Below are positions 1-10,257 of a DNA stretch of 64,000 bases, one piece after another. The position numbers and the translations under genes were made by a program. Below the pieces are notes generated by a model that saw only the letters and a program-made list of their open reading frames with translations, did no database searches and was not told the origin of the DNA. Source of the DNA: Micropterix aruncella (taxonomy: Eukaryota; Arthropoda; Insecta; Lepidoptera; Micropterigidae); NCBI GenBank assembly GCA_944548615.1, contig OX155976.1, positions 6,050,952 through 6,114,951 of the forward strand, written 5' to 3'. Position 1 is the first letter of the stretch, and each line of letters begins with the position of its first letter.

Positions 1-303
1 AAAAAAACATTTTTTTTTTTGCAAAAAATATCAGTTATTTATTTTGTCGTACTGATTCATTTACTACGATGATGTCAATAATAAAAAACCATTCTGTATA
101 ATAACTATTTAGAATTGGAGCGCAAAATCGCTTGTATGTCTTGATTTTCCGCATTATTAATGAATATTGCCCTTACATATTACAGGGTTGACAATAGTTA
201 AAACTAAAGAGTTTTTTACCCCCACCTTACAGTGCATGCAGTTGAAGCTTAATACACCAAATGCGATTAGTGAACTGACAAACATTTACCTACTTATATG
301 ATA
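1..303. other. AT-rich stretch, no gene seen
   Basis: No reading frame of interest, no RNA motif and no clear repeat boundary is visible before the Helitron-type end at 304. Confidence 0.5.
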
Positions 304-1010
304 CTAGCTGTTGCCCGTGGCTTCGCTTCGCGTGGAGTTTTGAATCAAGTTGTTAGTCCCTTCGGCTACGTAACGACCAAATTCGGCTGCACATCAGAAC
401 ACCGTTGACTACGTAACGACCAATATTGGCGGCTTGCTCCCGGAGCGCACAGTAATATTATTTTCTAATTCCAACGCATCCTAAAATCCATACCATATAT
501 CTCATTATTACGATAGATACATTGACGGCCGCTAGAATAATTTCGCGCGTCATTTCGTGAATATTTCTGGTAAAATTCTATTGTCAAACACGATCAAATT
601 TTTCTTCGAGAAATATTTTTTTTAATTGGTTTTTATGAGCTAATATCTAAATATTTTTGTATATAAATAAGCAAAACGAAATATACCATTTGATAGAGAA
701 TCTAATAAACATTACGATAGTATTTACAATTTCTAAATAGGGTTCCGTATTTTTCCGTAACACAAGTACAAGTTAGAAATACCGAGTTTTTTTCATTTTT
801 TCGACTTTCTCATATTTATTCATAATTAGCTAATTATTTTACAAAATGGGATTTCAATATTCTGTATACGAAATTTTAATGCGATCATTGCACAGTTATT
901 CTTTTTATGATTTCTATAGTAGTTTCATAGTTATAGTACTTTATTTCGAGCACGGCGATATTGCAATAAATTGCCCCGGTCTGCCATGAAATTATGCCGC
1001 TACTCGAAAA
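304..1010 (-). mobile_element. Helitron-like non-autonomous element, copy A
   Basis: The left edge reads ACTAGCTGTTGCCCGTGGC. On the minus strand this is a 3' end finishing in CTAG next to T, preceded by a GC-rich degenerate hairpin, the form expected of Helitrons (CTRR end, insertion between A and T). From about 345 to 1000 the sequence is homologous, in reverse, to 30690-31330, and partly to 26915-27090. Shared segments include CCTTCGGCTACGTAACGACC and the stretch with ATGCCGCTACTCGAA. No transposase is present and the 5' end was not located. The Helitron call rests on one end only. Confidence 0.5.
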
Positions 1011-1135
1011 GTTAAGAAGATTAATATTTATTTGCCTTTTCACACACTTCCTATAGGTAGATAGTTCAATCATTTATATAATGTATTTTCGTTTCACACG
1101 ATTTTCTCTTAGATTGACGAAACAGTTGAGACAAA

Positions 1136-1299
1136 TTATAAATAGGATAGAAAACGAATTTACCGCGTGAAATTTGTAGCACCCGACGTTTCGGTGACGT
1201 TGCAGCCGCCGTTGTAAATTCGTTCCCAAATTTCACGCGGTAAATTCGTTTTCTATCCTATTTATAATGTCAAATCACCGCGATAGTCTTCGATTTTAT
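1136..1299. repeat. Foldback element, copy 1, with 12-bp target duplication
   Basis: Inverted arms start TTATAAATAGGATAGAAAAC and end with the reverse complement near 1248-1267. The centre carries CCCGACGTTTCGG and GCAGCCGCCGTTG. A short unpaired tail (GTCAAATCACCGCG and on) follows the right arm. The 12-mer AGTTGAGACAAA stands on both sides (1124-1135 and 1300-1311). The same structure recurs at 48530-48737 with a different 11-bp duplication. This copy has lost part of one arm. No coding capacity. Confidence 0.7.
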
Positions 1300-1311
1300 A
1301 GTTGAGACAAA

Positions 1312-1823
1312 GTTATAACCTAGCTTTTATGTGGAATTTTAAAATGGGTTCTTTAACATTCTGGGACTAACTACCTGACTTACCGAGCGATCGACCGACT
1401 GACTATAATATGAAAGCTCAGTTAATTGTGAATTTTCGAAAAACTGTAAATGTCATTATTTTTCATTTGTAATGAGTAGCTTAAATATAAATTTTGATAT
1501 CTGTAGCTTCAGCGTTATCAATTTTCCATACGATAGTAAATTCACTGTTTTTACTCCCTTAGGGGTTGAATTTTCAAAAACACCTTCTTAGTGCCCGTAT
1601 ACATTATAAAAGGAAGTATTATGCAATGAAAGTCTTATGATGTCAGTCAGTAGTTGAGTCAGTTTCGCCTTTTAAAAAATTCTCATAAAGTTCACAATAA
1701 AAACTTTTTTTTTTCATACAAATTTTCATCTTCTTTTTCCCTTTAGGAGTGGAATTTATAAGAATTCTAAAACACGTATTTTTTATTTTATTTAATTACC
1801 CGAGGGAACAAGTACCAACTTGG
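1312..1823. other. Unassigned AT-rich interval
   Basis: No gene seen. Two similar motifs occur, near 1555 (CTTAGGGGTTGAATTTTC) and 1742 (CTTTAGGAGTGGAATTT). A related motif is embedded in the family R copy at about 2240, which suggests a degraded repeat. Confidence 0.4.
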
Positions 1824-2380
1824 GTTGTCGACTACAGCGGGCGAGCCCGTCACCTCAGGAAGTTTTAACGATAAGTCGTTCTATCTCCCTGGAGTGAGCG
1901 TAGAAGACTTGGGGACAAAATAGTCCACCATCTAGCTACGTCACAAGCCCGTAAGAGGCCAATGCATCAACCGCGAGATAGCCAGGAATGTTACCCGGCG
2001 GGCCGACACTCGCGCCCTTACTTCCAATTGTGACCAGATTACTCCGATCTCTCGATTGGTTACGAGTTCGAAGTCGCTTGCGCGGTCCTCTCACTTATGA
2101 ACCGGTGAAACGGTGTTTACCGAATCTATCGCGGACCAGAGCGTCCTTTGCCCGGCTGTTCACCCAGGATCGGATGGCCGATGGTCATTTCAAGAGCAGT
2201 CGCCAGGGAACAAGTACCAGTATGTACCGCTTAGGGTTGGAATTTCCGAAAAAACAACACCCATCCGGCGGCCTCCACTTCATACTTGTAGGCCGCCGGA
2301 TGGGTGTTGAACCGTGAGTGTGATCAACCCTGAACAGAATGTGTCTTCGGGGCCAACTCAGCAAGGGCCCATTAGCTCCC
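1824..2380 (-). mobile_element. Family R element, copy R1 (rearranged)
   Basis: GC-rich repeat homologous to nine other places in the window. The strand given follows a convention: elements read from GGGAGCTAATGGGCCC to GTYGACARCTCT. R1 keeps the GTTGTCGACTAC end (1824) and the CCCATTAGCTCCC end (2380). Its middle after GAGCAGTCGCC is replaced by AGGGAACAAGTACCAG, a copy of sequence just upstream of the element (1803-1818). That is followed by a 19-bp-arm palindrome (2257-2275 with 2291-2309, AACACCCATCCGGCGGCCT). The frames of about 110 codons inside look fortuitous. Confidence 0.7.
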
Positions 2381-2798
2381 TTGCTGAGGAGCTGAGGAAC
2401 TTTGAAGACCACTGCCTATTTCGTTATAATTCAATTAGTAAATACGACATTGAAATGGCTTAATATAAATAATGCTATTTAACTACAACTAAGCAAACAC
2501 CAATATTATCTATATTAAGAAATTATTATTGGATATATTATCAATTTTATTTATATTATATGTAGTAAGAAACTGCTCCTAATAAAAATATGTATCATAT
2601 ATCGATGCTTGAAAGATACAATGAAATAAGCCACAAAATATACAAGCATTAAAACGAGATATTTAAAATTAAAATTTTGGAAAAAAACATCAGATAAGAG
2701 TTGCAATCATTTAAATAAAGAAAAAAAAATCAGAAAAGTGACACAAAAAAAGTAGGGTTACACAAAAAAATCTTTAGTTTTCATAGAATTATATATTA
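2381..2798. other. Unassigned AT-rich interval
   Basis: A-rich sequence with short A tracts. No gene or clear repeat boundary seen. Confidence 0.4.
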
Positions 2799-4278
2799 CT
2801 AGCTGACCCGTACCCACTTCGTTGGGCGGTAAAACGTTTTACTTGTGATGAAATTATGAGTGTGGTTTGGTTAGTAGGTACCTACTGAGTGCTATGATTT
2901 ATTTCCTGACTGCCAAAAGAAGGGAGCTAATGGGCCCATGATGAGGTGGCCACGATGACCCATGTGTTCAGGGTCGGTCACACTCACGGGTCAACACCCA
3001 TCCGATGGCCTCCACGCATGGGGTGCGAACCTGGGTAGGACACTGGGTCAACCAGTCTCCCCTGGGAATCAAACCTCTGGCGCTCCTGGACGGTCTGCAC
3101 ACCGAGCGGCGCAAGCCAATCGACTGTGCTCTCCGACTAACATCTTGCGGTGTCGACTACATCGGACAGTACAATTCTACGTCCAGCTACGTCACAACCC
3201 GTGAGAGTCCAACGCCTTACCGCGAGTTAGCCAGGAATAAACCCGGCGGGCTCGAGATACTCGCGCCCTCACTTAAAATTGTGACCAGATTTCTCCGGTC
3301 CCTCGATTGGTTCCGAGTTCGAGGTCGCTTGCGCGGTCCTCTCCCTTACGAAGCGGTGAAACGGAGTGCACCGAATCTGTCGCGGACCAAGGCGTCCTTT
3401 GCCCGACTCTGAACCGGGATCGGATGGCCAATGGTCATTTCAAGAGCAGTCGCCGTAAGGTAGACAACCACCCCCGCTCTGTAGGAAACAATAGCTACGT
3501 CAGCTACGTCAGCTACGTCACGGGTTGTGACGTAGCTGGACGTAGAATTGTACTGTCCAAAGTCTTCTACGTTCACTGCAGGACGACAGAACGACTAATC
3601 GTTAAAACGTCCTGTGGTGACGGGCTCGCCAGTTGTAGTCGACACCGCAAGATGCCAAAAGAAGGGTTATATTTTTACTGCATATGTATGTATGTATTTG
3701 CATGCCAATTTGACTATATTACCGTTATGTGTGAGTGTCTTCTTGTGAGTGTCTTATTTGTGAGTGTCTTATCTCTTTAAGCATTTATGCAGTAACAGTG
3801 AAATTAAATGCAGTAAAAGGGAAGTCTTTTGTTTTAAACACTTGAGACGATACGTTTACTTATTTTGATATGAATTCATAATTGTTGATAATATGACTAA
3901 TAAACATGACCTAACAATTTAAATTATTTTTTTAATATAAAAAACAACTTTTTGTGACTTAAATATAAAATTTAGACTAATGCTGTCGCTAACTTTCTTG
4001 TAGGCATTATCAAGCTCTATCAAGCACTTCTCTAGAACTTAATCATATATCTCTCATCGTTAAAGCAGCGTTAGTTAGAAACGTTTTGGTTCGACAGTTT
4101 TTTCTCCGAGTTACTTTGCAAATCTGACTACCACGAAAAAGTCTTTTCATTTTTCGAATTAATATATAGCCTATGACACTCACAAATAACGAGGCTTCGG
4201 AATAAAATCGGTTCAGTAGATCCAGAGATTACTTCCTACAACGTCACAAACTTTACCTCTTTATAATATTAGTATAGA
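2799..4278 (-). mobile_element. Non-autonomous Helitron, copy 1, interrupted by family R
   Basis: On the minus strand it starts TCTATACTAATATTATAAAG and ends in CTAG, followed by T. About 10 bases before the end is the hairpin GCCCAacgaagTGGGC. These are the expected Helitron features: 5' TC, 3' hairpin then CTRR, insertion between A and T. The copy at 9159-10037 is the same element in the opposite orientation. Copy 1 carries a family R insertion at 2925-3652, which copy 2 lacks. Without the insert it is about 740 bp. No Rep/helicase frame. Confidence 0.8.
2925..3652 (+). mobile_element. Family R element, copy R2, with internal inversion
   Basis: Inserted in Helitron copy 1 and flanked by the 14-mer TGCCAAAAGAAGGG (2911-2924 and 3653-3666). 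The uninterrupted site is visible in Helitron copy 2 near 9895. The 5' part (2925-3145) and the 3' end (about 3517-3652) run in the convention's forward direction. The middle (about 3146-3490) runs backwards and begins with a second, inverted copy of the 3' end (TCTTGCGGTGTCGACTAC). Three tandem AGCTACGTC units mark one junction (about 3493-3518). Overlapping frames of 80-157 codons here are not conserved proteins. Confidence 0.8.
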
Positions 4279-4284
4279 TGTAGC

Positions 4285-4930
4285 GAAGTGAATCTGAAAA
4301 ATAGGTTCTGTTGATAACAGGCATCTTTATAATTCAAGTACTAGATATAAAACCTTACGATCAGTATATTGTGCATTAGCTCAGCCACTTATGTTTTACG
4401 GACAAATTGGCTGGGGTGGTGCGGCCAGAGTGCACCTGGACCCGCTAATTAAAGCCCAAAAGGCGATAGTTCGCGTCATTAATAAAAAACCCTATTTATA
4501 TCCGTCTGACGAGCTTTTTAGGGCATTCGACGTCTTGGATATGAGACAGTTATACATAAGAAATATTATTACGCATTTCCATAGCAGCACTGATCGTCAT
4601 TCTTCGCTAAACCACTCATACGACACTCGAAATAAAAAAAATAAGCCCACCAGCGAGTGAATACGAGATTTGCACAGAGGCATTACGCGTTTCTGGCACC
4701 GCGTCTTTATGATTCCTTCTGGTCTTCCTTGGGGAAGGCTAAAGCGCAGAGTTCAATTAGCAGATTGACTCTGAATAAATATATGTTCAAGTGGCTCAAG
4801 ACGAAAAGTAGAAGCCAGTGCGAAGAAATGATGACTCACATCCTGACGGCCATATTTGACCTATCTGTCACCTGATACTTGACAAGAAATATGTTTCGGT
4901 TGATTATGTTTAAAATAAATTGATTATATT
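4285..4930 (+). pseudogene. LINE ORF2 C-terminal fragment
   Basis: Two overlapping frames (4391-4660 and 4657-4875) read like the segment after the RT domain of Jockey/CR1-type LINEs. The first holds WGGAAR, then KAQKAIVRVI, then LDMRQLYIRNI. The second holds the AFLAPRLYDSF type of motif. The frame changes near 4657, so the piece is broken. There is no RT catalytic core. It is 5'-truncated next to the Helitron and fades into AT-rich sequence. The minus-strand fragment at 51167-51520 shares the I..KP..YPS.(D/E)LF pattern and is probably the same family. Confidence 0.65.
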
Positions 4931-6182
4931 AATTATTTAGATTTACAATTTTATATGTGCATAGTAAGAAACCTTTTTAGGCTACTTAATTTATTGGTCA
5001 ATTTAGTTATTTATTTAATTATATATTTATTTATTTTACTCATCTATAAACTGGAATATTTTCTTTTTTTTTAATTTTAATATTAGTTCTTTATTTATAT
5101 ACGATCAGAATGAATGAATGGAAAAAATGAAAAAGTGAAGTCACTATGACTTAATTACTATCACCCCAGAATAGATATTCAATCTAGTGGGGTGATAAAA
5201 TCCATACATATGTAATCTTATCTGCTTCGCAAAAAAAAAAGGAAAATGGTGACCCAGGCGCGAATCGGGGATACTATTTATGAATCCAAAAGAGTCGATT
5301 TCATCTCTGCATTCTATTTTCAGCGATACTCATGAACCTCACTGAAACTGCCCATAAGAATGTTGAAAATCACTGCTCAGTTTCGGAATCCTTTCAACTG
5401 CAGTCGTAAATGTCATTTTGCCAAGTGTATAATGCACTTTCCACGCGTTGATCTGAGGCGGACGCGTCCGAGGCCCAAGGGCGCAGCACTTCGAAGCGAT
5501 CGGTATTTTTCGTGCTTTCAGCAGTGAAAATCAGGTCTCGTGTAAGTGATTGTGTGATTGTGATCTGAAACGAGGATGGTGGGCGTCGGACTGATTCTTA
5601 ATCGGTATTCAAGGTTGTTTCTGGTAAGAATTTAATGTAAATATTTGATGCTCCAGATAGGTTTCTACTCTTTCTACTCTGTATTGTGAAATTTCTCAAT
5701 ATGCGGGTTTATTATCATTTTATTTTACAGCGTTTTAAACTTGATGCTAACACATATTATACAAATCTAAGGCCAATTAAAAGTTTTCACAATTAAACTA
5801 AATCTATTGTTACAGTGCAACGAGCTTTGAAAAAAAAATGCAGGTTTAAATAAGGGGAAAGGGATAGGGAAACCACATTATGATTTATGTAGATGTATTT
5901 AAGATATATGATGATATATAACATACATACATATATACATACATACACGTGCACAAATAATAAATTAATATAAATAATACGACAAGGTAATAATAAAATG
6001 TAAAATTATAGTTAATATAAATATATATAATATAAATCACAATATATTTATGATGTTAATGAACTTGTATATAATATGAACTTGTATAGAAAATATTAGA
6101 AAATATTATACTGGCTAGAAATCATTGTTATAGTGTAGTGAACAATACCACAGCCTGCGTACCTAACGGACGAAGACATACC
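4931..6182. other. Interval without a defended gene
   Basis: Mostly AT-rich. It contains a weak partial SINE-head match at 5245-5275 (ATGGTGACCCAGGCGCGAAT), a GC-richer patch at about 5455-5640 listed separately, and a CATA/TACA microsatellite around 5920-5950. Confidence 0.4.
5455..5623 (+). other. GC-richer patch, possible short exon (weak)
   Basis: This patch stands out in base composition. An ATG at 5576 in a reasonable context (CGAGGATGG) opens 16 codons that run to CTG|GTAAGA, a consensus splice donor at 5624. A further donor-like GTAAGT lies at about 5542. No homology is recognised and no downstream exon was found. It could equally be part of an old repeat. Confidence 0.15.
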
Positions 6183-6482
6183 AATTAAACCCTAAGGCTG
6201 TTTATCGTATTTCTAATTTGTTCGAAGCAAGTATTTGAAGATACATTAAAAATATCCAAATATTGAAAATTTAGGTTATATGATCGAAGTGCTCTATAAA
6301 AATACATATTTTGACCATAATTGGTATTGACTCTCGGTAGATAAAATAAGTCGCGAGCCCTTGTCTTATTATTTGGGATTCGGTAGGAAATTCTGCCAAC
6401 AGAATAGGGACTGTCTATTTTATTATTAATAATATTGTACAGAAAACGTATATCATATTGGAGGAGGAGGAGAACGTACATC
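6183..6482 (-). pseudogene. LINE ORF2 C-terminal fragment
   Basis: The minus frame ending at 6185 has the pattern YNIINNKIDSPY, then RVNTNYGQN, then LDIFN. This is typical of the extreme C-terminus of a Jockey/CR1-related LINE. A related piece lies at 23073-23315 on the plus strand (LDNRLDSPASL, RMCRVFEK, LDIFYHS). Only the last hundred or so residues remain. The upstream end abuts the tail of a SINE copy. Confidence 0.6.
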
Positions 6483-6485
6483 ATA

Positions 6486-6795
6486 AGAGAATCTCTTACA
6501 ACCAACCCTACTGTAAAGTGTTTACATGCATGTGTGTTTGTAACATGTGTGTATATGTATATTCGGTCGACAGAAAAAAATGCAGTTCGGTTATTTTAAT
6601 TAAATGAAATTTCATGTCAATTTTTGACTTTAACTTAACTGTAGACTTTAAATTTAAGTTAACTGTATGTTAAATTAATTTTTGGAATTTAATTTTATGC
6701 ATTTTAATGAAATGTTAGAGCCAGCAATCGAACCCAGTACCTTACAATGTGAGATCAGGCGACCTAGCCACTATCCACTAACCAGGGTGTCTGTG
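6486..6795 (-). mobile_element. tRNA-derived SINE, diverged copy
   Basis: Read on the minus strand it begins with a tRNA-like head (TAGGTCGCCTGATCTCACAT, then GGGTTCGATTGC as a B-box-like segment). It continues through an AT-rich body and ends with GGTTGGTTGTAAGAGATT, like the LINE tail near 14560. It matches the better preserved, split copy at 47690-47865 plus 33835-33926. Confidence 0.65.
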
Positions 6796-6988
6796 GGGAG
6801 TAGAAGCCAACGATCCTCCACCCGAGTAGTTTAACGACTAAGGTCATTTGGTCTACCGGACATAAGAATTTGCAAAACAGACAAACGGCTTCTAACCCCA
6901 GCTGATCAACCCTGGAGCTCTTTATTTACTAAGGATATGTTGACTAAGCAGAGTGAAATCCATCAGAAGCTATATAGGACTGGATAAC

Positions 6989-7026
6989 CTGAGGTGACGG
7001 GTTCGCCCGTTATAGTCGACAGCTCT
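6989..7026 (+). mobile_element. Family R terminal fragment
   Basis: This short piece is only the 3' end of family R (CTGAGGTGACGGG to AGTCGACAGCTCT). It lies directly before the target duplication of copy R3. It is either an earlier truncated copy or a by-product of the R3 insertion. Confidence 0.6.
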
Positions 7027-7039
7027 AGTTGTATAGTAC

Positions 7040-7710
7040 TGGGTGCTAATGGGCCCAGTGCAGTTGAGCCATTATGACCCATGTGTTAGGGTCGGCCAAA
7101 CTCACAGGTCAACACGCATCCGGCAGACTCCAAGCAGAAGTGCGAGCCCGAGTAGGACTCCGTGCCTGCGGACCAGCTCCCCTGGGAATCGTAGTTCAGG
7201 CGCTCGTGGACGGTTTGCGCACCGTGCGTCAACCAATCGACTGTGCATTCCGACAGCTAACCGGGGGAGTCTGGAAACGGCTTTGTTTCCTATAAAGCGG
7301 GGGCTGTTGTTTACCTTTTGACAGCCGCTCTTGAAACGACTATTCGGCTACCGGTACCGGGTGAACAGCTGGGCAAAGGACACAGTGGTCCGTGATAGAT
7401 TCGGTAAACACCGAATCCCCGCTACGCAAGGGAGAGGACCGCGCAAACGACCTCGAACCCTTAACCAGTCGAAAGACTGGAGAAATCCGCCTGTAACTGG
7501 AAGTAAGGGCGCGAGTGTCGGCCCGCTGGTTGATAATCCGGTTTCTCGCGGTAAGGCGTTGGTTTCTTACTGGCGAGTGGCTTAACTAGACAGTGGACTG
7601 TTCTTCTACGCATCCCAAGTCTTCTACGCATTACTTACGGGAGACAGAACGATCAAATATCGTTAAAACTTTCTGATGTGAAAGGTTCGCCCTTTACAGT
7701 TGACAGCTCT
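7040..7710 (+). mobile_element. Family R element, copy R3
   Basis: A 671-bp copy running from TGGGTGCTAATGGGCCC to GTTGACAGCTCT. It is flanked by the 13-mer AGTTGTATAGTAC (7027-7039 and 7711-7723). It contains the family's conserved stretches, including AGAGGACCGCGCAAACGACC. There is no tail of A residues or microsatellite at either end. Frames up to 92 codons are present but not conserved as proteins. Confidence 0.8.
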
Positions 7711-7723
7711 AGTTGTATAGTAC

Positions 7724-8200
7724 ACAATAATTAATTATTTCCCTGGCTATATTTATGTTTCTATTATAATTAAATATTGTTATTGACATATTTTGATTAT
7801 TTTTATTGATTATTAGGGATTATTATTTATTTTGAGAATGTTCATTTTGGTATTTTAAGTGTACATTATTTTATTTTCTCTTTTGCCTTTTACTTCTATT
7901 AAAATGTATTAGCCTGTGCCTTAATATGTTATGGCACCTCGATTTAAAATAAATTTCCATCCGTTTTATTTCAAATATTGTATTTTTTTTCACTGATAAT
8001 GTTGAATACCTATATAATGAAATCATTATTTCTAAAACTTGTCTCGTTGGAGGCCGGTGCTGAATAAATAGTCAAAAATAATAAAAGCAAAACAAAAAAA
8101 ATATACGTGTAGCACTCGGGGACTGCCGCGGTAAAGCTATTGCATAGCATTTTTAACAACTTATATTTATTTATTTTACTTTTTCTGATATCAGATAACT
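7724..8200. other. AT-rich interval with a probable LINE 3' UTR remnant
   Basis: Around 7910-7960 the phrase TTATGGCACCTCGATTTAAA followed by AATAAA looks like a retroelement 3' untranslated region. No coding remnant is recognisable. The segment at 8105-8150 contains the self-complementary AAGCTATTGCATAGC, which recurs inverted near 8665. Confidence 0.35.
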
Positions 8201-8294
8201 GCGCTCTATCGGAAAACGTTGAAATTATTCCGAATCATTTGCGGCTGCGAAAGCAAATGATTCGGAATAATTTAAACGTCTTCCGATAGAGCGC
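8201..8294. repeat. Long hairpin (foldback)
   Basis: The arms 8201-8242 and 8253-8294 are near-perfect inverted repeats of about 42 bp. The left arm starts GCGCTCTATCGGAAAACGTT. The loop is about 10 bases. No coding sequence. It may be the core of a foldback MITE whose ends were not located. Confidence 0.75.
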
Positions 8295-9158
8295 CGCGCA
8301 CTATTTTTTTATTCGATAAAGCAAAAAAAACGGATTATTCGAAAAAATCGTAGATAAAAAGATAGATAATTAAATTATCTTTAAAATGGTGCAGGTTTCA
8401 TAATAATACGCCAGATAGTATTTGCGTAGTGGTCGTTTTTGTGTTCGGTTAGACCTAATTTCACAAATTAATTACACTATGTAATATAAAGAAAATCTAA
8501 AATATTCAAAGCTAAGAATATTAGGTTATATGTTCTTGTTTAACATATATTTTTTTCGAATCGTAGGCAGTACTCGTTTAGACGTAATTATGAGTTAAAA
8601 TCATTAATTTTCGTTAAGAAATTTCTTCATTCGGTCGCCGCGCTGGCCTAGGCCCGCGATAAAAGCTATGCAATAGCTTAAAAATAACTAAAGAGTACTA
8701 AAATGGTCATCGCACTACTTCCTTGGAGTATTAAATGAACTTAATTACGAAACGTAACATTTTTTTAGAAAAATAATGTTTTAATGAGGCCAAGCCGTTG
8801 CGCCACGCAATAATCTGATAAAACTCCGAGGTCACATTGCATATTAAAAAAACTCGTAGCCCATCAATTCGCCGTAACCGTGGAGCCGTGAGCGAGCATA
8901 TGTGGACACTAAAATATTAAAGAAAATACACAATAATTTTAAACGATTCATAAATATTACGCAGGATTTTCATTTGTTTACGAAAATTCCCCATTTAATA
9001 CGCATCGAAAAAGATAGCAGAACTGAACACGTGAAAAGTTGATCTGGTTCGGTTCAAGGTTTACCTTAGCTGGGGTAGGGAGCACTGCTTTTGGCGATGA
9101 AGCACCAAGCAAGATGACATCAGCTCACATAGAAATATAAATATTCGTAACGAGTAAA
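8295..9158. other. Unassigned AT-rich interval
   Basis: No gene seen. The 8640-8680 segment (CTGGCCTAGGCCCGCGAT, then AAGCTATGCAATAGC) mirrors 8125-8150 and may be the far side of a degraded inverted-repeat element spanning the hairpin. Confidence 0.35.
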
Positions 9159-10037
9159 TCTATACTAATATTATAAAGAGGTAAAGTTTGTGAAGTTGTA
9201 GAAAGTAATCTCGGGATCTACTGAACTGATTTTGAAAATTCTTTTACCAATAGAAAGCCACGTTATATGTGAGTGTCATGGGCTATATATTAATCCGAAA
9301 AATAAAAAGACTTTTTCGTGGTAGTCGGATTTGCAAAGTAAGTCGGAGAAAAAACGGTCGAATGAAAACGTTTCTTACGAACGCTGCTTTAACGATGAGA
9401 GATATATGATTAAGTTCTAGAGAAAAGTTGTAGAGCATGGTAAAACTTAAAAAAAGTCAGCGACGGCATATCTCGAAATTTTATATTTAAGTCACAAAAA
9501 GTAGTTTTTTTATATTAAAAAAATAATTTAAATCGTTAGGTCACGTTTATTGGTCACATTATCAACAATTATGAATTCTTATCAAAATAAGTAAATTTAT
9601 CGTCTCAAGTGTTTAAAAGAAAAGACTTTTCCCTTTTACTGCATATAATTTCCCTTTTACTATATAAATGGTTAAAGAGATAATACGAGATAGGTATAGA
9701 ACCCCGACCGTATCTCGGGTTGGAACTCCTAAAAGACAATATATTTTGGTACCAAATAATAACATTACATCTAATATAGTATACAGAGAAGTTTTGAACA
9801 ATTAAAATAAACATAATTTATTCAATCATAATCATTTAAAATCTGGTAATATAGCCAAATTGGCATGCAAATACATACATATGCAGTAAAAATATAACCC
9901 TCCTTTTGGCAGTCAGGAAATAAATAGCACTCAGTACGTATAGCAGGCATAGCACTCAGTACTAACCGAACCACACTCATAATTTTATCACAAGTAAAAA
10001 TGTTTACCGCCCAACGAAGTGGGCACGGGTCAGCTAG
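9159..10037 (+). mobile_element. Non-autonomous Helitron, copy 2
   Basis: An 879-bp element that starts TCTATACTAATATTATAAAG after an A and ends CTAG before a T. The hairpin GCCCAacgaagTGGGC lies just upstream of the end. It is the reverse-oriented relative of 2799-4278 and gives the empty site for family R copy R2. It carries no transposase. Confidence 0.8.
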
Positions 10038-10039
10038 TA

Positions 10040-10089
10040 TATTATAAAAAGGATAAAAACACCGTATTATAAAAAGGATAAAACCACCG
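10040..10089. repeat. Tandem duplication, 25 bp x 2
   Basis: Two adjacent units begin TATTATAAAAAGGATAAAA and differ by one base near the end. They lie immediately after the Helitron 3' end. Confidence 0.8.
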
Positions 10090-10257
10090 TTACAGAATGT
10101 TTATTGTTAAATTTGTTACGGGTTTTTATGAAATATTTGTTATTTATGTATTTATATAAATAGATGTATATTTCCGGAATACACTCAATTAGAAATTTCA
10201 TTTGACACTAAACACGATATATTTATGTTAATTTATTAACATTTGGATATTTAGACT

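Noticed and set aside
1138..1268. Hammerhead ribozyme in the foldback element (suggested by CGAAAC next to GTC)
   Set aside because: The other conserved core, CTGANGA, was not found at a workable distance on either strand.
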